Made by a program: the position numbers and the translations under genes
DNA from: Eucommia ulmoides
Lineage: Eukaryota; Streptophyta; Magnoliopsida; Garryales; Eucommiaceae
Direction: 5' to 3'
NCBI GenBank assembly: GCA_016647705.1
Contig: CM028326.1
Location: 1,984,001-2,048,000, forward strand
DNA: 64,000 nt
Notes under the pieces: model-generated
What the model was told of the DNA's origin: nothing
Database searches by the model: none
Seen by the model: the letters and a program-made list of their open reading frames with translations, nothing else
In this document: positions 55,578 through 64,000 of the stretch, in pieces
Numbering within the stretch: position 1 is the first letter of the stretch
Layout of the letters: each line of letters begins with the position of its first letter

Positions 55578-56255
55578 TGTTGATGTCAAAAAGTGGTGAC
55601 GGGTTAATAGTATAGTCCGGGAGAATATCAGGGACACAAGACGGCCATCAACACTGCAATTGATTGAATTCAAGGGTGGTGACAATCTCCGAGCTAAGCT
55701 CCACTCTTCAACTCTAAGCACCTGTATAAAGACCCACCGGGGTTGTATCCAATAAAGTCCCTCCGGCGTGAGAGTAAGTATTCAGGGGTGAAGGGCTGAA
55801 AATATATTGAGTTCAGTAGTAGTCACGTACCTTTGGGTAGTGGGTGCCCCGGTGTATTTATAGGTGTCAGTGCTTGATTAGTACCACGAAATTAGGGAGC
55901 CAAGCTCAGATTAATTGACCTAATCTGCTGGACAGCCAATGAGCAGGCATGTTAGCCCTCTAAACGTCTAAGCTGGCGTTTGAGCCCATAAGTAGAGGCC
56001 CATGGGCCAGAACCTCACAACGGCCAGGTGAACTCCCGAGTGCGGAGGTGGCGAGCAGAGGGTGCCTCAGCTCGTCAGTTCGGCAGGTCGAATTGCAGCT
56101 TGTTGGTCCAGATTTCTTCACTGCGACGACCCTCAGATCAGCTAGGGGACATCCCAGCTCGGTACTAAGGGGATTTTAGCTCTTATCCCGGCCGCTCTTC
56201 TATAATTAGGCGAATATTAACCACGTGGTGTACCTGACGAGATTCCCTTATATCA
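55578..56255 (-). repeat. 5' LTR of the Tat-lineage element
   Basis: 678 bp, TG...CA. The minus-strand TATA box (TATAAATA) lies at about 55855-55862, giving the element's promoter. Confidence 0.92.
55855..55862 (-). promoter_or_regulatory. TATA box of the 5' LTR
   Basis: TATAAATA on the minus strand within 'cacctataaatacaccgg', conserved in the other LTR near 43100. Confidence 0.55.
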
Positions 56256-56299
56256 CGATCCAACGGTTGTGGTTGACTATTTTTTAAAAAAAATCTCTC

Positions 56300-57329
<1,030 letters not shown>

Positions 57330-58565
57330 GTATTAATTTCTCTAATTTGATTTAATTTCCATTTTCGCATAATTTATACTAGGATTTCACGTGATTTGAT
57401 TTGTCTAAATTTTTTCATTGAATCGTGTTTATGATCTAGAGAAGTTGTTTCTGGATCTATACTGAATAAATTCTGACTTTTTTAGAGCATTAGCTCCAAT
57501 TTTGCAAGATCTAAGTTCGACCTGATCAAACCCATTTCCATTTTGCTATGTTTTAATGTTCTTTTTTTATTTCTATAAGCAGCTGAATTATTTGAAAATT
57601 CTGCTCCCAGAATTTTCAAATAATTTCTGGAAACAACTGATTTATTCCTGCATTTCTATTTCTACAACGAGAATGCAAAGAAATCTACCATACCAAAAGA
57701 ATGCGTAGGTAAGCCCCTTTTTCCCCAAATCTGTAACTGTCAACTTTAGCCAAGTATCATTTTTGGGTTTTCTGAAAGAGGTTTCGAGTTACTAATTTTT
57801 GTACTGAATCAAAATTTTTGTAATTGAATAGTTTATTTCGCCTCAAATTCAGCTGTAGAGTTACTAATTTTTGTACTAAATCGAATTTTTTGTAATTGAA
57901 TAGGGTATTTTGCATTAAGTTCAACTTCAATACAAGTTATGTTATATTTAGGAGCGACTATACTAATCTCAGACTACGGAAATTCAAAGCATTAGAGCAA
58001 ATGGGAGTTGTATAATTCTCATCTATCTCTGCTTATATTTCTTTTACTTTTTCAAGTTGAAATATTTTTAAGACTTTTGAATAAGGTTTATCCTTTTAGC
58101 CGCATAATGTACTATTATTCATGAGTTATACGTGGCAATAGAAAAAAAAAATTATATAATCCTTGGAGTGATACACTTACATGTCAACTAGATAATGTTG
58201 ATATCAACTGTCCCTTAAACTTTTTTTTTTCTTGGTTAGTTCTTGAGTATTTGTTGAATGTCGAGTAATCTCCCTCCCAATTTATCGGATCTGTATTTGA
58301 TTTATAGGTTTCGATTTATTGTTGTTGCCTTTTCTAATATGAAATTGAACTCGAAAATGTTGTCCGGTAATTATAGTGTTGGTGATGATTGATTGTTTTT
58401 GAGTTTCCCAGATCTTGCTCGGCTAGATTGTTGCCCAGATCTCGCTTGGGTAGTTGGCTTGAGATTTAAAAAAGGCCAATATCACAAGATGATCTAATTT
58501 TGGTTTTGTACTTGTTACTTTGTTACGTTTTTTCATATAATCAATTTCATTGCTTTGATGTTACA
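57330..58565 (+). other. Intron-like region, no recognised gene
   Basis: T-rich sequence resembling plant introns. A near-repeat 'gagttactaatttttgtactgaatc' followed by 'aaaatttttgtaattgaat' occurs near 57785 and 57858. A short exon-like stretch at 57645-57711 ('caacgagaatgcaaagaaatc', then gtaagc) was not identified. Confidence 0.45.
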
Positions 58566-58571
58566 TTGCAG

Positions 58572-58646
58572 TTGAAGAAGGAATTTAACTGAAACAAGAT
58601 ACTCAAACACCTTGAAAATAAGTTTTGCTGCAACGGTTACTAGCAG
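58572..58646 (+). pseudogene. eIF1/SUI1 exon fragment
   Basis: After a ttgcag acceptor the plus strand reads LKKEFN, a stop, then NKILKHLENKFCCNG, ending at a gtgagc donor. Plant eIF1 (SUI1) has LKKEFSYNKILKDLKKEFCC followed by NGTVVQ at this place, so the match is clear although a Tyr codon became a stop. eIF1 controls start-codon choice on the 40S subunit. Only this one exon is seen. It lies downstream of the RPL18a piece on the same strand, giving a two-gene chimera. Confidence 0.7.
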
Positions 58647-59030
58647 GTGAGCATCTGAATTTAAAATTAGATTCGTTTGGGCACCATTTTTTTTGTTTTT
58701 TTTTTAAATTTTTTAAAGCAAAAACTTAAAAAAGGCGGTAGTTTTTTAATTTGTTAATTAAATTTATATTTTGTTTGGATTTGTGGTTAATTAAATGAAA
58801 GTGAAGCTGATTATGATGGTCGCTTTCCAAATTATTGTTTCTGCTCTATCTATTCCCAGATTTCTATATCTGTTCCTATATTTTTGATAAGTCGCGGTGT
58901 TTTTGTTCACATTTCACATTTTTTCCCTTTTCTATTTTTGTTCCAAAATTTTTGTTCACATGTTATTTTTTACAATTTCATTCGGTTGAAGCATCAAAGT
59001 TTATTTATGCATTAATTTGTTCAAATATTC
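58647..59030 (+). other. T-rich spacer
   Basis: Long T and A runs and phrases 'tttctatatctgttcctatatt' and 'ttttgttcacatttcac' that recur in later parts of this region. No gene recognised. Confidence 0.4.
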
Positions 59031-59034
59031 AGCT

Positions 59035-59163
59035 CAAGGAACCTCAGGAACACCTTTAGGTGTAGGCTCTTCCTTTGGAACCTTGGGAACTCTTGGAATT
59101 TTGCTAGGTACAAATGTCTTTACAGATTCCTTTTTGGCTTGCTTTCCGACTTCTTCTGATGCA
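59035..59163 (-). pseudogene. Pro/Lys/Val-rich protein fragment (reverse strand)
   Basis: The minus strand is open for 42 codons: ASEEVGKQAKKESVKTF, then VPSKIPRVPKVPKEE and PTPKGVPEVP followed by TGA. The repeated VPK/VPE pattern resembles small plant proline-rich cell-wall proteins of the PELPK type. The codon-like composition differs from the T-rich surroundings. Because it lies opposite to the RPL18a and eIF1 pieces, it would be a separate capture. Identification is weak. Confidence 0.35.
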
Positions 59164-59641
59164 ATTAAATGTGTTGTTTATTTCATGTTTCAGTTCCAAG
59201 TGATTTAGGAAAAGGGCTTCCAATTGTGTAAATAAACGTGTTGTATTTCATCTTCTTCTAATACTTGATAGCATCATCATCAAAATGTATCTCCTCCTTA
59301 AATCCTTGATTGGGCATCAAAGCTTTGGGGCATTGGATATTAAGCAGCATAGCTTTGGGTATGCAATTTAGCCTTCCCAGCAGATGGGGGTTTATAGTGC
59401 ATTTAGGCATTGGCTTTGTTGCATTCTTTAGACTTGGCTAGAGGAAAATGCCTATTTTTGGGTATTCATTGGACTTGGTAATTTTTCTATTTTTGTAAAT
59501 GCATTTGTTTTTTTTTGGTTTATGATCAATTTTAATTACAACAAATGTAGTGCCAATCTCTATTTTGTTTTGTTTTGTGGTAACTCTGTTTTGGGATTCA
59601 AAATATTTGGTTAGGCAATTGCATTTGGCCAATTAATTAAG

Positions 59642-62065
59642 GAGCCTTCAAAAATTATTTGATTAGGTAGTCTCAATTTTCGTTCTTCGTTTCGTGTTAC
59701 TGTTCTTAAATTTTTGTTCCTATTATGAGTTTCTTGAATTTAATTTAATGTCACTATTTTGTCTAATATCTGATTTTTGTTTAAGTCTCTCTAATATACG
59801 TATTTTTCTTCTATTTATTTATTGTTTTCAATCAGGTTACAAAATTTTATGTTTCAGACTGTTTTTGGGTTATATGGATTCGTTTATTAAATAGCGTCAT
59901 TACAATTTTATTTGTGTGTGTGAGAGAGAGCTAGAGAATAGATTCAGGGGTTCCAAACCTTCTTCCAAATCTCACAGCACAAAATCATGACAGGGGATAT
60001 GGATTCGGTAGTTTCAAGAGATCGATCGATGAAGTGGCACTGAGATGGGTTACAATTGAGTGAATAATTCTCTAACAGATTGGGAGATCGAAACAATTAG
60101 TAAGTTTTTCTGGTGTCTGAAATTTACCGTAGACTGCATTTCCTAAATAATAAAAAAACAAACATATATGGTTGGAAAACAGCGTTTTAAGGGGTCAAAA
60201 GTGAAGGGGACGCCATTAAAGAGGGCTTAGAGTAAAGTGTTTATATGTTGATCAGTTGGCACTATACAGTTTGATCGGTTCGCAACAATAATTTAAAAAT
60301 CGTGTTTTGCCACACGTATTTCAAGTATTTTTTAATCATATAAATACGCATTTTTACTTTACCCTTAATATATTTATAGGGTGGGATCTTTTTCTGGTCA
60401 AACTGCTAGAAACAAGGTAGTTCGTTTTCAGAAATTTGTTTCTGTTCTCAAAAATCTGTTTTTGTTCCGTGAATGGAAGCATTTAGGTAGTGTTTGGTTT
60501 TATCGAACTTTTTGACCATTTTAATTTACCCTTCTCAGTAAACTTTGAATTATTATTTAAGCGCAGTAAAATACATGCGAAAGAAGAGTTTTTTGTTTTT
60601 GATTTGTGAAATGTAGGAAAAAAATAGAAAAATTGATGCAAAAGGAAAAAAAAATGTTTCAATTCTTTTATCAAATTGTAAGAACAAATTTTTGAGATGA
60701 GAAAAAAACGAAATTTTAAGGTGGTGTTTCTTTGTATTTCAGTTTCAGGATTCCTATTTTATCTCTATTTAACCATCATCTTCTGTTTTGTAATTCTTTG
60801 TTTTGGTTTGTTTGCCATAGATCTAATTAGTTTTTTGTTTTTAATTCTTTTTATTTTTTATTGTTTAATTTTTTGAGCAGTATATTTTTTAATTTTGCCA
60901 TAGATCAAATGCATCTGGTCAACTTCGCAATGAGCCTTAAAAAATTATTTGATTGGGTAGTTCCAATTTTTGTTCATCGTTTTGTGTTTTTGTTCTCAAA
61001 TTTTTGTTTCTATTATGAGTTTCCTGAATTTAATTTAATGTCACAATCCTTTATGATATTTGATTTTCGTCCAAGTCTTTCTAATACATATGTTTTTGTT
61101 TTATTTATTTATTGTTTTCAATCAAGTTGCAAAATTTTATGTTTTAGACTATTTTTGGGTTATATGGATTTGTTTGTGAAATAACTTCATCACGGTTTTA
61201 TATCTATGTGCGTGTGAGCTAGATAATAGATTGAAGAGTTTCAAGTCTTCTTCCGAGCACAATCGTGACAGATGATATGGATTCAGGAGTTTCAGGGGAT
61301 CAATAGATGAAGTGGCACTGAGATGGACTGCGATTGAGTGAAAAAATCTTGAACAAATTGGGAGATCGGAACGATTAATAAGTTTTTCTGTAGTCTATAA
61401 ATTATTGTAGAATGCATTTCCTAAATGATAAAAAACAGACATATATGGTGGCAAAACACAAGTTTTAGGAGTCGAATGTGAAAGGGAAACCATTAAAGAT
61501 GGCTTAAAGTGTGCGTATGTTGAATGCATGGATTCATCATTGACGTCCAAAATGATCGATTGGCACTATACAGTTTGATCGGCTAGCAACAATAATTTAA
61601 AAATAGTGTTTCGCCATATGTTTTTTAAGTATATTTTTATCATATACATACGCATTTTAACTTTTTCCTTTATATATTTATGAGGTGGGATCTTTTTTTT
61701 TTGTTTAGAATTCAGACTGTTGGAAATAAGGTAGTGCATTTTTAAAAATTTATTTTTGTTCTCAAAAATTGTTTCTCATCTGGGAATGGAAGTATTTAGG
61801 TAGTGTTTGGTTTCATAGAATTATTTTACCATTTTTGTTTTCCTTTATCAGTAAACCTTGAATGCAAAATAAGGGTTTTTTGTTTTCACTTTGTGGAATG
61901 TGGAACAAAAATAGAAAAATGGATGATGCAAAAGGAAAAAAAATGTTTTGGTTCTTTGATCAAATTTTAAGAACAAATTTTTGAGATACGAGAAAAACAA
62001 AATTTTAAGGTGGTGTTTCTTTGTGTTTCAGTTTTGGGATTCTTATTTCATCTATACTTGACCCG
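59642..62065 (+). repeat. Tandem duplication of about 1.29-kb units
   Basis: 59642-60931 and 60932-62065 are collinear copies. Shared landmarks are 'tatttgattaggtagt' at the start, 'tatgagtttcttgaatttaa', 'gggttatatggattcgttt', 'gatgaagtggcactgagatgg', 'ggcactatacagtttgatcg' and 'tttaggtagtgtttggttt'. Identity is about 85-90% by eye. Both are T-rich with no open frames of note. Confidence 0.88.
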
Positions 62066-62159
62066 CATATTTTGTTTTATGATTATTTATTGTAGCTTTT
62101 TGTTTTTATTTCTTTCTACTCTGTATTTTTGGTAGTATTTGTTGAGTTTTATTTACCCA

Positions 62160-63580
62160 TGAAGTTTTTATATTTTTTGTTCTTACAGGTTTACATAGTC
62201 TTGCATCATCTTCATTATGCCAATATAGTTAAATGAAAAAAGTTAAAGCTGTGTGGTGAAGAATAAAATTGGAGTTGTAGAGTGAGTTTCTTTCCCGTTT
62301 TACATTACAAAGTTTTTTTTTTTTTGTTTAAATCATGTTTAATTATAGTATTATTTTAACATCTAAATATCTATGTCATCGGATATGACTATATTTGTAT
62401 TTGTAATGTAAATTGTTTGTTGGTTATAACATTTAAATGTTAATTATTGGTTTTTTTTTTTTTTTAATAAAACAGGTGTAGAATATTATATAAATAAAAG
62501 AATTATGTCGATTTTTTTGTTCAATTTTTTTTATAATGCATGCCTTTGAGCTGATATCACATTCCATAATGAATCTTATGGAATTGTATTTTTCATTAGG
62601 AAATTTGTCTTTAATTTTTATGGCATCTTTGCATTCTATTACCTTAGATGTATGCCGGCTTCAAGTAACAAGTGATTGTTCGTTTCAATTCTATGGTTGT
62701 TCACATATTTTTGTCCGTTCCCAGATTCTTTCCCTGAGTTCTGTGCCTGTTCCCATATTTCTGTATTTTTGTTCCTAGGTTTCTGATGTGTTAGCTGTGT
62801 AATGTGTAGCAGGTGCAATAAGTGTACATCTCAACTATTTTTATTTAAGGACACGCAATGGTAATTATTATCTATTTAACCCTTATTTTCTATTTGATTA
62901 TTCTTTTTTTTTTCTTTTTTTTTTGGAATGTTTGATAGAGATTTAATTAGTTTTTTGTTTTATAATTCTTTTATTTTCATTTGTTTATCTTCTATATATT
63001 TTTTTATTTTTTATAAATCCATATACCCGAATAAGTTTTTATATTGTATTTTTATAGGTTTACGTAGTTTTATTTTATTTTCATTGTACTTTAAGAAATG
63101 AGGTCGATGACTATGTAGTTAAATTAAAGAAGTTAAAGCTCACTTTTAACGTTGAAGAACAAAACAGTAGTATTAGATAAAGTAATGTGAATTTATTTCC
63201 CATTTTAAATTGCAAAATTTTACTATTTCTATTTGTTTATTTTTTTTTCTAATTTTCATCATTTCCCATGGAACTATGTTTTGATTTTTGAATTATTAAT
63301 TATTTTGTTGCATAATGGAGCATTGAAGTAATAGATTTGGATAGGTAGTACATATTTTTCGGTTTGATTTTGTTTTGGTTTAATACATGTTTAATTATGG
63401 TATTATTTTAATAGCTGAATATATGTGTTTAGATACTGATTGTGTTGTATTTGTAATATACATTATTTGTTGATGATAATATTTAAATATTAATTATTGT
63501 TGATATTTAATAAAATATGTGTAGAATGTTATATAAACAGAGGAGATTATATTAATTTTTTTAAATTTTTTTTTTTTTTA
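62160..63580 (+). repeat. Second internal duplication of the Helitron-like region
   Basis: 62185-62530 and 63055-63575 share 'aggtttacatagtcttgcatc', 'agttaaatgaaaaaagttaaa', 'catgtttaattatagtatta', 'taatgtaaattgtttgttgg' and 'taaaacaggtgtagaatatta'. The second copy runs directly into the Helitron-like 3' end, so the first may be an older copy of the same terminal region. Confidence 0.75.
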
Positions 63581-63599
63581 CATTCATGCCTTGAGACAC

Positions 63600-63613
63600 G
63601 GGTTATACCCTAG
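63600..63613 (+). other. Helitron-type 3' terminus
   Basis: GGGTTATACCCTAG followed by T. The preceding 'gccttgagacac' forms the loop side of an imperfect hairpin with the cacggg stem. It is followed directly by a (TA)n run. Confidence 0.55.
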
Positions 63614-63614
63614 T

Positions 63615-63634
63615 ATATATATATATATATATTA
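63615..63634. repeat. (TA)n microsatellite
   Basis: About 10 TA units directly after the Helitron-like end; Helitrons prefer AT targets. Confidence 0.9.
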
Positions 63635-63977
63635 ATTAATTAGTTCTCTGTCTCTTTCTCTCTCACACACACTATTTAACCTTTGTAACCCTAAACTCAA
63701 GCAACTCTCTCCCTCTCTTCATAACCCTCTCCGATCCACAAACCTCTTGAACCTCAATTGTCGCCAGGACCGCCACCGCCACCACCGAGGTATGGAGCTC
63801 GATTTAGGGTCACCGCTTCCTCACCCTTACCTATCGCTCGCCCTGCGCCTCCCATAGCCGCAAACGGTTTGACGACCATTCTCCATCGATGGGCTCTAAG
63901 GCAAACTTGTTCTTGATGTCCATCTCAATCTAGGCCTCGATCTCGCCCTCGGTCACACTACAGACTTTCACCAGATC
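63635..63977 (+). other. Gene-like 5' region at the window edge
   Basis: CT-rich sequence with 'ctctctgtctctttctctctc', 'ctcaagcaactctctccctc', then GC-rich 'accgccaccgccaccaccgag' followed by a gtatgg donor-like site at about 63790. It resembles a plant 5' UTR with a first exon-intron border. No open frame could be followed, so no gene is claimed. Confidence 0.3.
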
Positions 63978-64000
63978 TCTCTCTCTCTCTCTCTCTCTCT
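63978..64000. repeat. (TC)n microsatellite at window end
   Basis: At least 11 TC units, cut by the window edge. Confidence 0.9.

Larger units (their letters stand above)
42821..56255 (-). mobile_element. Full-span Tat-lineage Ty3/gypsy element with antisense extra gene
   Basis: A 13.4-kb LTR element in minus orientation with 677- and 678-bp LTRs (42821-43497; 55578-56255) and a perfect 5-bp target duplication CGATC at 42816-42820 and 56256-56260. In its own direction: 5' LTR, primer site, gag, protease, reverse transcriptase, two RNase H domains, integrase, then a long 3' region that holds an opposite-strand gene and a 2.5-kb tandem array, then the 3' LTR. The second, plant-type RNase H, the antisense gene and the 3' array together point to the Tat lineage (Retand-like branch). 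The LTRs differ at roughly 8-9% of sites by eye, suggesting an age of a few million years at usual plant rates. All parts are present, but the coding regions carry several breaks. Confidence 0.92.

Overview
This window is AT-rich plant nuclear DNA, most likely from a flowering plant of the eudicot type. Evidence for this: S-domain receptor-like kinase exons of the usual plant sizes, a plant mobile domain (PMD) gene, plant-type Ty3/gypsy and Ty1/copia retroelements, a plant L1-type LINE, and small TIR elements with 3-bp and about 9-bp target duplications. There is no prokaryotic organisation. Most of the 64 kb is transposable elements and their remains, many nested in one another or in host genes. 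No tRNA, rRNA or CRISPR array was recognised.

Layout, left to right. 1-6.6 kb: a minus-strand G-type lectin S-receptor-like kinase pseudogene (copy A). Its first exon is split by a solo LTR and by an LTR-LTR remnant, each with a perfect 5-bp target duplication. 6.6-10.3 kb: AT-rich repeats. 10.3-22.3 kb: a decayed PMD (MAIN-like) gene on the plus strand, interrupted by an 8.9-kb Ogre-like Ty3/gypsy element that carries gag but no recognisable pol. 22.3-27.9 kb: three tandem-repeat fields (188-bp units; about 95-bp units; a cluster of GTTAAC palindromes) and a perfect 16-bp-arm palindrome. 28.1-29.7 kb: a Ty1/copia fragment. 30.4-33.4 kb: a broken L1-type LINE. 33.6-35.3 kb: a PIF/Harbinger-type TIR element.

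35.4-42 kb: a second, diverged copy of the left end of the window (copy B). A 2.96-kb Tekay-like solo LTR interrupts its flank. Its kinase exons 4-7 are open and correctly bounded, but the ectodomain, membrane segment and glycine-loop exon are gone. 42.8-56.3 kb: a 13.4-kb minus-strand Tat-lineage Ty3/gypsy element with both LTRs, a 5-bp target duplication, gag-pol, a 2.5-kb array of 100-bp repeats, and an opposite-strand gene resembling the 'putative gypsy type transposon' (PF04195) family. 56.3-63.6 kb: a region with captured pieces of host genes (60S ribosomal protein L18a, translation factor eIF1/SUI1, and a Pro/Lys-rich fragment) and large internal duplications. It ends in a Helitron-like 3' terminus. 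63.6-64 kb: flanking sequence that looks like the 5' part of another transcription unit.

No functional operon or pathway is present. The two kinase copies come from one tandem segmental duplication and show different decay. The PMD gene and the Helitron-like region are the best places to look for something not yet described. All family names rest on reading motifs by eye; no database search was run.
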